A stretch of 64,000 bases of DNA from Parasponia andersonii (taxonomy: Eukaryota; Streptophyta; Magnoliopsida; Rosales; Cannabaceae). Where the stretch lies: NCBI GenBank assembly GCA_002914805.1, contig JXTB01000488.1:147215-211214 (forward strand). Direction: 5' to 3'. Shown here in pieces: positions 31,960 through 43,449 of this stretch (position 1 is the first letter of the stretch; every line of letters begins with the position of its first letter). Position numbers and translations under genes: made by a program. The notes under the pieces were generated by a model, which saw only the letters and a list, made by a program, of their open reading frames with translations, was not told the origin of the DNA and ran no database searches.

Positions 31960-34451
31960 TGTCACGTCCCAAACCCCAGGGTAGTGGCAGAAGAGGAATT
32001 TCACTAAAATTGGACATTTTTTTTTATTGTGAATTCCAACTAGTGGACCTATCCCACAGTTTATAGTCACCAATAAACACAGACTGAAAATTATAAGAAA
32101 AAATAAATTTCAAATATAAACTGAGCATCATCATTCATACCTCAATATCAAGCTAGTATGGCATATATAGTTACAGACATTTTCAAAGTAACACACTTAA
32201 CTTGAATGCTAGCAATATCCATATATTTAACAAGACTTAAACACGAGTCTTGCATTCACATTCCTAGTATTACTAAGTCTCAAACTATGAATAAAAAATA
32301 ACTTCTTATTTCGCTTGTTGACCATCAATATCACACTAGACACCACATATGGAGAAAGTAGAGAGGGTGAGCATAAAATACCCAGTAGGTTACCCAATTT
32401 TCCTTTTTGGAAAAATCTTTTATAATCTCAAAACATATGCATGGTTAGTAGTACTGGAATGCACTTCTTTAAATATTAAGGATTTAAACCATTTACAGAA
32501 ATCTAGGCTAAAAACCAAAACCATATATTTTGGTTAAAACATATAAAAGTCTAAATTCAAATAAGCATAATGCACATCACATAAATCAACACATCACATG
32601 AGCTTTCATCATCTCACCACGACTGGAGCAACTTATACTACATGTATTGAGTGCTCTTTGCCTGACATCTATCTCTGGAAACTGGAGGGACACCCATGTA
32701 TCTAATCCTACTGAACCGGAGGGGCACCGAATGCCTACGCCTACTGAATAGAGATAGTCAGAAAACAAACCCTGAACGAGTTTACAAGCTCTCACCGAAG
32801 GCGGGTTTACTAATCCGCCTACTATAATACCGTGATGCTTAAGACGACTCTCATGCATGATCATATGAATGTGCAATATATAGAGTCTCAAACAACCATG
32901 CAGTGGTTTAACATTCTAGACATGCTCTGATTTTTAATTAAAAACCATTTTGTACTTAAAAATCCAAAAGTACAGTTTCTATGGTTTACCAAATTCTAAG
33001 TACAAAAACTTGTATAAAACCATATTTAAAAATATCTAGAGCAGTCTACAATATTTCACAAATTCATTGTTCATTAAAATAACTATTCAAATAATTCAAT
33101 TTAATAAAATCACGAAATTTCATTTTTTAGAATAAATTCCAATTTTAATGAAAATAATAGAAAACAAGGAAATGGAATCCCCCACATCAAAATAATAGTT
33201 ATGCTGAGCTAATGACGCTCGAAATATCCTCAATTTATCACCGGGTACAGTTGTTTTCGAATCTCGTCACGTTCACTTGGAAAGTTGACTTTTCAAACGG
33301 AGTCTCGAATTGAGAAACAGATGTTACCACTAAATTTAGAACACTCAAAAACATCGATGTAGATATAAAGTTCGTCGAAAACGAGCCCCGGTACGGAACC
33401 GGTCTGTGGCACGCAAAACGGAGTAATTCACGAACTATTTTCTCAATTTTCGTGCCACTTCGGAAAATAGTAGTATTTTATATCAAACTCCATGTGCCGA
33501 CCTCATTGAGTCTAAATTCGAAGTCAGAACTCAATTTCGAGGCTCGAACACTAAATGGGCTCAAAAATCTGAAATTTATAAAAATACCACATTTTGAAAA
33601 TAATTAGAAAAATACCACATTTTCATCCCGATAATTAATGATCTTCTGGTTACCATTTTAACACTTCAAAATCATGAAATTTCATGTTTCAAACTCCTTT
33701 TTCATGTGCTAAAAGTTTCTCGAGAAAAATAACTCAATTCCGAATTAATTACAAAAATACTACAAAAATTAAATATTAAAATATTGGTACAGTAGTTAAC
33801 TTCTCACTGGAGCCGAGCTGGAGGCCGAGAGTGGTCGAAAATGAACGCTGGAGTTGAGACAAGTCCAACGGTGGTGGTGGTGAGGTGATCGGACGTCGGA
33901 GGAGGAAACGGCGGGCGAAAAACCGTTCGGTGGCGCTAATTTCGGGCGGCCTTTTCTCCGGTGAGGAGCGGCGGAGTGAGACGGCGGCACTAAGCGTAAC
34001 TTCGTCGATGGCTGGGCAAGGATGCAGGACAGCGCATCGAGTGGTATGGTGGCCGGAAGTGCGTCAGGTGAACAATAGCAGAGAGTGGTTTCGGGGGACT
34101 TCCGTGGAGAAGAAAGAAGAAATGATGGGTTTTAATGTAATTTTTGAAACTATAGCAGTGGGACACGTGGCGTAATCTGATTCGACCGAAATTTTTTTTT
34201 TTCTGAAATTCCACTTTGGCCACAATTTTAAAAACATTCTTTCACTTTGGTCCCTCCTTAATTACACTTTTGTCTCCGATTTGAAATTTCTTTTTCATTT
34301 TTGTCCCAAATGCACCTAGACTTTATCTTGTCTAGATTCAATATCAAATTTATTTCAGATTTTTATTTAATTAATCTAAAAATATAAAATTACCAAATTA
34401 CCCTCGAAGTAAAATTACTTAATTACTCTTACAAAAATTTAAGATTTTACA
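31960..34451 (-). repeat. element A right (5') LTR, intact
   Basis: 2,492 bp, ends TG...CA. It carries no nested insertion and so shows the pre-insertion state of the left LTR. Sampled stretches differ from the left copy at about 8% of positions. The GC-rich block recurs at 33790-34110. Confidence 0.92.
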
Positions 34452-34456
34452 AGGCT

Positions 34457-35925
34457 AAACATGTGTGAAGGTAATTCTTGGACTGTGGGGCCATTGCAAA
34501 GCTAGTTGATTTGATAGAGCCGGCCATTAATTGTTTTGCCTTAATGACTAAGTTCTTGCATAGATGCTTATGTTATATTATTTAGAAGAATGCTAATAAT
34601 TTCCTTTAAGTACTTGCTTTAGATACTAATTTCATACTTAGTTGTTGTTATGCTGGTATAATTATCTCCTGCTATTTGCTACAAAAGCTTTGATATTTCT
34701 TTTGTTACTTCAAAATATTTGTGTTTATAGCTGTGTTAAAATAGTTTCTTCTTTTAATGGTTGCAACTAGATTACAGAAATGCAGTTTTAACCTCCTAAA
34801 GGTTGTAACTCGTAAGGAATAGACCACTATTGGTTGAAAAAAGAATTTTTATTAAAAACGCTGATTAATACATTTCTGTTTGTGATCCTGAATCGTTCAT
34901 GTTTTGTTAGTTTTGACAATTAGTCATTGAGTCTTCAAGTCATGAAATACCCAGGAACTTCCCAATGTTTACCACTCCATTGGTTCCCTTAACGACATTC
35001 GTAATAGGCCAACCATAAGACAATTTTAATTTTTATATGTTGTATAATTATGTTGGAGATAATGTTTTTGCCTGAATATTGAGATTGGATTGGGCTAAAC
35101 ATATGATTTAGTCCTTTTGAAGTTATAACTTGTAAAAAGTTCTCTATACTGGCTTGTTTGGTAGGCAGGATTGAATCAAATTGTTACTTGGGATTGGATT
35201 ATATAAGATTAGATTAGATTTGATTGAATATGATTGTACTACTGTTATAATTTATTTAGTAGATAGTAAGATCGGACTAAATAAAAAAATAAATAAACTA
35301 CTAAGGACTCATATTATTGGAATAGTGTGTAGTAATATATTATATAAAAAAATAAGTGCTACCCGTATTACTAGGAAAATGATAAAAAAAAAAGTAGATA
35401 GAAAAAGGAAGTGTTTGACCCATTTGTATTGAGAATGAGTAGAGAGGATAAATGGATTATTTTAACTCATCCTCTATTTAGTTATAATATTCCCTTTCTA
35501 GAGTTATTATCTTATCTCTTCATAAAACTGTCTCTCATTTTTCCTAATAGGGACGGGGGAAAATAATACAATCCCTTCCTTTAGTAAAGAGCGCGAAATG
35601 CCTCCGAAAAAAGATAATATTGTAAAAAGCAAATAATGATAGAAAAAAGAGAGTAATATAATTTAAAAAGTCGATGTCTTTTGTTGATAGGTACGCTGTT
35701 AGTTTTGGTCCTAATTTATCCCTCTTTTGAAGTCTAGCTAATATTTTAAGTAGTCACTAATAGTGATGCCAAAAGTTAGCATGATACAACATGATTATAA
35801 TTATTTGAAAATCAAGAAACTTAGTACAAATTTAATAGAATACTTGTGATAACAGAAATATCGATCTCTAAAAATTGTCTAAAACTACGTGAATATAGTT
35901 TCTTTATGATGTATTTCACCTAGAC
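34457..35925. other. intergenic, no gene recognised
   Basis: Moderately AT-rich with no credible frame. 35155-35290 has repeated GATTGGATTA / GATTAGATT words that could be a worn MITE, but I found no matching terminal repeats. Confidence 0.5.
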
Positions 35926-37370
35926 TTGACTCTAGATGTACTAGGATTCTTCCTAACGGCAACCACACGTAACAACTCTCTACCTTGGTTATTGTCTAAA
36001 GTACTCCTTAGGTGCTTACGACGTCCAACCAGCACGAATTACTCCTTGTTGCCCTTGGATGGTCAGTTTATACCATCAATTATCCAAGATCTTTGTTGCT
36101 TTGAACTTGCCATTTGATAGCTCCACTTTGAACCAAATACTATCAAGGAATCTTATGTGTCTGGTCTCACTCTTCCTTGAAATTTTCTGCAACCTGAGCA
36201 TTTTTCCTCGTCATGTCTGTTACTAATCCAAGCAATTTGTACAAGCCATCTTACTTAACACACTCTATGATTTTTCTCGACTTTATTCACATTTCAAGAG
36301 TTTCATTTCTAACCTTGCAAATATATCCTGTTGCATTAAGTGCTCCTAAGGATATCAAATTCTGTTTCAAATCTTCAATTTGTTTGACTTCCTTCAATTC
36401 TATTTCTACGTAGTTTACCAAAGCTAAGATTGCAAATGCTAATAATCTTACTTGTGCCGCTATTTCTCATGGAAACCATGTCACCATCAACATATCTATA
36501 TTGTGTAAATAAGTGCCTTTACGGACATGTATGAAAGCTACAGCCCGAATCAAGTATCCATTAAGTCTTCACTTTTTTCTGCAATAACCAGCGGAACTTC
36601 TACACTTTCATACTTCGGAAACCACATCTGCACTCTTCAAGTTCTCAGTATAATCTTTTCTCTTCTTGATCAATTTAGGACACTTTGCTTTATACTACCT
36701 TCCTTTTTGTACAAGAAGTATATTTTCTTTACTTTATTCTCCTTTGCTAAGAGTAGCCTCACTGTCAATTGAGCCTTTTTCCTTTGAGTTCAACTCCATC
36801 TGCTTTCACTTAACTACTGTTTGCATTTCTTCAAGTTTCAAGGATTCATGTCTATACTTCATTGTATCCTTGAAGCTTAATTTCTTATGTTTTCGGCAAT
36901 GAATTAAGAAGTATGACTGCTTGATCATCATCTTAAATTTTGACTGCTGCATTTTCAGGATCTAAGATAATTTTGTTAAAGTCATCATGATTATTCTCAA
37001 TTGACTTCCCTTTTAGCATCCTAAACCCGAACAACTTCTCCAAATACAATCAGTTGAGGAGTGATTTGGACATATAAATATACTCCAATATTTTCCAAAC
37101 ACCTGTAGTAGTTGTCTCTTTGGAGATTTGTCCAAGAACTTTGTCACCAAGACAAAAGATGATCACATTGTACAGGCTTTGTCAGACAATTCCTCCTTTA
37201 ATTTTCTCCTATGATAAAGTACTTAGAAGACCTTTTTCTCCCTCTAACACTAATGTGCAACCTTGTTATACTAAAATAGCCCGTATCTTTGTTACCCATA
37301 ACCCAAAACCATTCTTTCCTGTGAACTTTTCGACACCAAACTTAGTTGAACTCATAGATCCTTACTCGAA
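35926..37370 (-). pseudogene. decayed Ty1/copia gag to pre-integrase relic
   Basis: The minus-strand reading, with many stops and frame changes, gives copia gag words (AVILLNSLPKT at about 36850-36885), a degenerate zinc knuckle (LYKKEGSIKQ near 36695-36725, standing where CxxC-KKEGH is usual) and the pre-integrase phrase VKQIEDLKQNLISLGALNATGY near 36335-36395. The ORFs on the + strand here are antisense noise. The primer site and LTR-like sequence to the right confirm orientation. Integrase and RT are missing, so the element is truncated on its 3' side. Confidence 0.8.
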
Positions 37371-37386
37371 CCTAGATATGATACCA
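37371..37386 (-). other. primer binding site of the copia relic
   Basis: Minus sense TGGTATCATATCTAGG resembles the initiator Met tRNA complement TGGTATCAGAGC. Confidence 0.65.
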
Positions 37387-37391
37387 CTTAT

Positions 37392-37940
37392 TGTAAACAT
37401 CCACTTAGCCAATAACAAAATTATGATGTGAATTCTAGATTGAATTTAGACCCAATCTCACATAATATAAAGAATACGAGATGTATCTGGTTCGACTATA
37501 AATTGTAGCCTATGTCTATGGAAGACCATCAACAAGTGTTTCATTAAGGAATAGAATAAATGCATTCTTTATTCTCACCAAAAATCCCAAAAGTTCCTCC
37601 CACTAAGTTTATAGAGAATTATCCCACTCTCTTTTTTCTCTTAAGCATTCACGCTCTCTTTATTTGGCTCACTCTCATGGCTGCCCATAGAGTTTACATA
37701 CAAAGAGTCCTAAGCTATAAGGAGTGTGATTATACTACTTATCTCATCTCGTGTATATATCCCACCACTCACACAGAACAAAATGGAAGCAGCTCTACAA
37801 TGTGGTATTAAGAGTCTACCACATGAGTGCAGTCCAATTGTGTTTCTCTTATTAGTTTTAAATGAATATGGAACTCACCTAAGTAATTCTAAAGGTACAA
37901 TACCCTCTGTTAAAGAGAGTAATGAAATAAGGATTTGAGG
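37392..37940 (-). repeat. probable 5' LTR of the copia relic
   Basis: LTR-like sequence begins (left edge) at TGTAAACATCC, 5 bp from the primer site. The right edge is uncertain because no second LTR is in the window; 37940 is an estimate. Confidence 0.4.
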
Positions 37941-38578
37941 CCTAAGAGCTATTGTCCTTAAGATTTTATTTTGCCCCAATAATTAAAATAGTTCACTAAC
38001 GGGTTGGTTTGGTAAATTATCCCTAAGATACAAATCATGAATACAACATATACCAATTCCATTATATTTCCAAAAATACTCAAATGAATCCGGGTAATTT
38101 TGGAGCATCCAGATTGAGATTTTTGTAGCCAATTTGTTTCCGTTAATGAACAGAAACGATTATTGATCTAAAAGTGTCCGTTGACAAATAGATACTATGT
38201 CACTCCATATATGTCAATAGCCATGTCTGTTTATTAATGTGTACGATTTATTATCAATACACACCAAATACAATTAATTTTCCCATAAAACGTGTTTGTT
38301 AATTAGCAGGCAAAATTATATATATCATTTTATGGTCAACAAAATTTATAGGAAAATAAAAACAAGAGCTCTAAAGCTCCTTGCAACCATGCGTACGTGT
38401 AAAGTGCACCAAATAAAGTGCCAAAACGACCAATCGTCCTCTCACACATGGACTCGGATCTTCTGTCGGAGTTCTCTATTCTACTCTCTATCGAGCCAGT
38501 TAAATTTGGATAACACATCATTTAACTTCTCCCTCTTACTTTCCGTCTCTGTTAAATGTAACGTTAAGGTTACTGAAT

Positions 38579-38585
<7 letters not shown>

Positions 38586-38614
<29 letters not shown>
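38586..38614. repeat. 29-base A homopolymer
   Basis: Preceded by eight T. It sits immediately left of leader-like sequence. Length is unreliable in draft assemblies. Confidence 0.95.
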
Positions 38615-38629
38615 CAAAGCAGATCACAT

Positions 38630-38960
38630 TTCCCTGAAGGGGCCCACATGCTTTCCCATTCTCTCTTCACGCCTTCTCTCTCCCTAAACCCAAAGAACAC
38701 AGTTTTTAGAAATTTCAGAGAGAAAAGCTCAAGCCTTCCGATTTGGGCTTCATCTAGATATCCCATGCGAGAAAGCTCAAGCCTCCAGAAATCGGATATG
38801 GAGATCGATCTCAAACCTACAACAATGGCTAGAAGCCACTTATTTATAAAGGTCGGTTTACTGAGGCAAAGGTCGTCATCTTCAAGTAAAATTTCCTCCC
38901 AGAGGACTTGTCTATGGCAATAGAGGCGGTGCGAGGAGCGATAGGCCAAGTCCTTTAAGA
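38630..38960 (+). other. leader-like, less AT-rich segment, gene not identified
   Basis: Pyrimidine-rich TTCTCTCTTCACGCCTTCTC followed by CCTAAACCC (telo-box-like) looks like a plant 5' leader. A 91-codon frame (38648-38923, +) and a 121-codon frame on the other strand (38584-38949) are both open; neither has a known domain. A 15-bp near-repeat, GAGAAAGCTCAAGCC, occurs at about 38721 and 38769. It could be the 5' end of a lost gene. Confidence 0.3.
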
Positions 38961-41106
38961 CGGTATTGAAGTTTGTGGGCTGGGATTAGGACAGTGGGAT
39001 CGAGACTTGAGGTAGAAAGACAAGGTGCAATAGTGTGGTTAAAGGGCCTCATACGAAATTATCTTTTGAGATGGCTCTCTATGGACCTGAGTCGAATTGA
39101 AACTCTCGGTGCCCTATGAGGACTACATAACTTCTGGAACCTTGAAGAACACCTTCGAATAAGGTATCCTCTTTTGTCACTCCTCCCCAATTTAGATTTT
39201 AAGAAGGTATTTCGCTTTGATTGGTCTCATATGATTTTTTTTTTATTTCACTAATTTATGCTATTTTGCTTGTTTTAATTTTAATTTTGTTAATTTATGT
39301 GGTTTAATTGTTTTTAAATCTAATTTATTCCGTCTTTCTTAATATTCAATGATTATTACACACAAATAAATTGATCCACCCATAGAATTTTCAAATTTAG
39401 ATTACTACTCAAAATCAATGTAGAGAGTTGGAAGTTTGAAGCAAATGGAATTTGATCATTCAAATCATAGGGAAAAAAATGTTTTTAATTTCAGGATGGT
39501 AGATTTCAACTCTCGACTCTGTTATGTCAAGAGTTAACTTTATATAAATATATATATATATATATATATAATTCAATCCAAAAATTAAGAGTATTGAATA
39601 GGAATTTATGCTTCGATGAGATTGAACTAGTTCCTATTTCAATCATTCAATAAATTTTCACGGTTAAAACTAAGTACATATTAGTATAAATCATAAAACT
39701 AGAAGTTCAGTTATTTTTTACCATTTCCTCTTTTCAAGGATTTTCATACCACAAGGAGCAACTATATAACACTAAAATTAATTTTAGTTCTAGTCAAATG
39801 GATACTGATAAGTAAGCAACCGAAGTCTTTTTTTTTTCAGTTCTTTGTAGCCTAAATCATATGAAGACATTTTGGAATGGAAGAAGCCACTTAAGAATGA
39901 TGACTAATTATTTTGGAAATCTAGACCTTTGAGAAGTGGAACACAACTAAAAGCAGGATTACGACGTTATAGGCACATGACAAATTGGTTTCTTTCTTAA
40001 CAATATCAGAGGTTACTAGTTAGTAGTTTGGTAGCTATGTACACAAACCAACTTTGGACAAAAGTTTTTGTTTAAATTACAGTAGCTTGTAGCGTATAAT
40101 GTTAGAGTTCTTTCTAAGATATTTAGAGATGTCTTTACTACTTTCTTTATATAATACTTTTTTATACTCTATCATTGAAAAAATAACATCTCTCTACGTT
40201 GTTCAAATCCTGATGAGATTCCTTTACGAGCATTATCAAACATTCAGTTTGAGTGTCAACTTATACGTAATAAATGGAACTAAGGAAGAAATGTCTTGAA
40301 TAATCACGAGAAATATAATCTAACAATTTTTATAATTTAAAAGACTCAAAAGTTCAAGATACTAGGGAAAAAAAATTCTGCTCCAAAACTTAGATATCAA
40401 ATGTCTAGGTTATTTACTTGTCAATATTTGTGCCTTCTTTCACTCGATCATCAAGTGGTTGATTTCCATAAAATTCAAATGTATGACTTCTTGTATGGAG
40501 TGAATGAGTCTGTAGATCATAAAATAGACAAATGCAAGTGATTGTGTATGACATAAAACTAGTGGAAGACAGAAGCTGCAAAATTAAATTTGCCACATGT
40601 TTTAGCAATTCCATCATGCTCGTCTTGTTACTTGAATCACTGTAGCCAAACTGACTTCCATAATATATTGAAAAGTATATTATTCAATAACATAAAGTAA
40701 TTCACTAATAAAAAATACACATACTTTTAAAACAAAAAAAAAAAAACTGATTATATGCACACCTGGATAAGATGAGATGGTAGAGAGAGATATACTTGTG
40801 AATTTGACAGAAAGCGTTGAGTAAAAGAGACATCAATGTTCAATTATTTGTTTTTATCATAATTAGATGAAATCTGAACACAAGAACTTATGTCAATACA
40901 AAAACTAAATCAAGTAAAAATTAGTGAGAAAATCAAACAAGTATAATGCCTGTGATACATCCAGAAATAATAATTCATGTTTGAATGGACCTTCAAAGTT
41001 ATCATTATTAGATGTCATTCTAGTTGACTGAATATAAGAATATGTGTCAACATATAAAAACTAAATGACTTAAAAGTAGTAGGAAAAATCAAATAAATAA
41101 AATATT
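38961..41106. other. intergenic, AT-rich
   Basis: No gene. A (TA)n run lies at about 39545-39571. Small frames at 40099-40299 and 40414-40617 are Leu/Phe-rich or unrecognised and lack support. Confidence 0.55.
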
Positions 41107-41110
41107 TATC

Positions 41111-43437
41111 TTATAATACCCTTTTTTCCTTTTTAGCCATCTCAAGAGAACTTTTTGGCCTGCTAGATTTGTCACGAGCTCTTCCTTTTATTTTAATCCC
41201 TCTAATGTTATTTTCATCGTTATTGTGAAATTCACTCTCATTTTGGGCATATACCATTTGAGTATGGAAATTTGAACTAGGCTTTTCAATCTCTCTTCCT
41301 CTTAAATTTGCGTTAATATTTTTCAAAATCTTTTTAAGACCACTGATTGCAATTTCATATGTTTTCTCATTCTCCGCTGCCTTCGTTACTATACGAGTTT
41401 GAAATCTACACAACTCTTGGTAATGATTTGCCATGTTGACTTTAGGATCCTCACTGTATACACTTTTACATTTATCCACTTCACTTTCGACCCTTGCATC
41501 CTTCGTCTATCTTTTCAAAATGTATTGCGGAGGAGCTTTCAATATATTTTTTTCAGAAAGAACTTTAAGAGCATGTGGGCATAAAATTCCTGTAAACTCA
41601 AATTTTTTGCAAGAACATTTCACCATGCAATTGGATGAATCGTATTCAACAATATGGTGAAGATGCCTTTTCTTGGGGATAACTCTATACTTAGATAATG
41701 TCTCATTTTCTTCGCAAAAAGTAATAGCACAATCATAACTCTCACATACTTGAGACTGAAACATATTTACCACTGTTAGGGTATAAAGACTTGATGCATG
41801 CTTCAAAATTTCGACTTCAAATGATAATATCGGTCTAGTTTGGCTTGCTCTAAAATCAGCTTGTAACACTTTATAACGAGCAATCTTTCATAGTGTTTAA
41901 AACAGCGTAATAAATCATCCTTGTAACTGACATAAACTTTTATTGTATTATTCATACTCTCATTTCTTTGGGTAGTGGTTATGTCAGCATAAAATGTCTC
42001 TCTACCATAAACCAAAGCCTATTTCTCTCGTAAATCATAAATCTTTTTCAACCATTCATTATCTTGAAGATCATATTTGTTAAGCTTCCATACATCAACA
42101 AATTCACTTTCCTTGTCGTAATTATATATACAATTACTGAAATCTTTTGAAAATTTCTGAAACCTCTCAAACACATTACTTAGATATTTTGCTACATTTT
42201 GCTAAATGAGTCATATACACAATAGGTGATATGTATCAAGCCAGTGGAGATTTAATGCTTTAGCCATGGCTACATCTTGATTAGTTAGAATTGTCTTTGG
42301 CTTCTTCCCAGACATTGCTTTGGTAAAAGTATCAAACAACCACATAAATTTTTCAGCAGTTTCATCATACAATAATGCAGCTCCAAAAACAATTGTGTGC
42401 TTATGATGATTTACTCCAAGAAACATTGCGAAAGGCATTCCTTCTTTGGTTTTTTCTATATGTAGTATCAAAACAAACAATATCACCAAAATGAGAGTAT
42501 GATGCTATTATTTTTGCATCTGCCCAAAAATATTAGTTATCAAATCATATTTATCAACTTGCATAGCATAGAAAAAGTTTGGATCTTGTAACTGCATACC
42601 TAAAGATATTCTAGAACAACACTAGTATCTCCTTATTTCATTTGGATTATTCTTTTAGTTTGTAAATAATTCTTGTAATCAACTGGAATGCAACCAACAT
42701 TTTCTTGTCCTCCGGCTCTTATTGCCATTAATTTATAACTTTCTTTAGGAGCGATTCCCAATTGGTCGGCCATATCTATATCAACTGCTTGAGCTTGAGT
42801 CACTTTCCTTTGTGATCTATGCAAATGACTCTTATTCGGGCTAGATTTAACATGAGTATGCTCAGCAATAAACTCAATGACACTATATATGCTAGCTTGG
42901 CGAGAGTTAATTTTCATTATTGCTATGCAATAAACTCAATGACACTATAAATGCTAGCTTGGCGAGAGTTAATTTTCATTATTGCTATGCAATAAACTCA
43001 ATGACACTATATATGCTAGCTTGGCGAGAGTTAATTTTCATTATTGCTAAACAACTGAATCTAGTCTCAGCTCCATGACACTTTACATTAATATCTCTCC
43101 TATCTTTTCCATGATATCCTTCATAAGAGCAACGAAAAGTTCTACTTATCATTCTACCATTTTTTCCTTTTTGTCCTTTACTTCTACGAATACCAAATCC
43201 AACCTTATAAACATAGGCATTATAAAAATCATAAGCTTCTTCTTCAATTTTAAACTCCATACTAACTTTTGGTATTATTTTATCAAAAATATTAGAATGA
43301 ATCTTTTTAGTTCTACTTTTCGTATATATATTTCCTTTTTCTTCTTTAGCCTCATTTTCCAAAACTAAAATTTCTTCAGGTCCAAACTCTAATTTTCGAC
43401 GTGATTGATACTCTTCTAAGTCATTACCACAATCCAT
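41111..43437 (-). pseudogene. FAR1/FHY3-like MULE-type transposase pseudogene
   Basis: Minus-strand order: FAR1 DNA-binding region from ATG 43437 (EEAYDFYNAYVYKVGFGIRR, then RTFRCSYEG) continuing at 42917-42633; MULE transposase core at about 42489-42211 (EGMPFAMFLGVNHHKHTIVFGAALL, then TILTNQDVAMAKA); 42015-41803; and a SWIM zinc finger at 41869-41507 with C-x-C-x(n)-C-x-H in MVKCSCKKFEFTGILCPHALKV; then a basic tail to 41111. The core motif usually seen as TDQD reads TNQD, losing a likely catalytic Asp. A frame slip lies just before EGMPF and a 62-bp triplication adds a TAG. It may be a dead MuDR-like transposon or a dead domesticated FAR1-related gene; I found no terminal inverted repeats. 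Confidence 0.85.
42867..43050. repeat. 62-bp unit tandemly triplicated inside the FAR1-like frame
   Basis: Units start at 42867, 42929 and 42991 with AATAAACTCAATGACACTAT. Copies 1 and 3 are nearly identical; copy 2 has one change (ATAAATG for ATATATG) and copy 3 drifts in its last few bases. 62 is not a multiple of 3, so each added copy shifts frame; the extra 124 bp end the upstream frame at GCA TAG. Confidence 0.95.
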
Positions 43438-43449
43438 AATTTTCAATAT

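Larger units (their letters stand above)
13714..34451 (-). mobile_element. Tekay-like Ty3/gypsy chromovirus (element A), complete but decayed, with a nested Athila insertion
   Basis: Two LTRs of about 2.49 kb with ends TGTAAAATCC...GTGACA (minus sense) bracket an internal region of 4.78 kb (27177-31959). In minus sense the order is PBS for initiator Met tRNA, gag, protease, RT, RNase H, integrase, chromodomain, PPT. This domain order with a C-terminal chromodomain is typical of the Tekay/Del clade. The flanking 5-mers AGTCT (13709-13713) and AGGCT (34452-34456) match at 4 of 5 positions, a worn target duplication. The left (3') LTR is interrupted by element B. Multiple stops and frameshifts make the element non-autonomous. 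Confidence 0.9.

Noticed and set aside
35155-35600. Possible MITE (GATTGGATTA-rich segment)
   Set aside because: No matching terminal inverted repeats or target duplication could be identified.
36213-37431. Series of 60-100-codon + frames
   Set aside because: Antisense of a copia gag/pre-integrase relic that reads on the minus strand.
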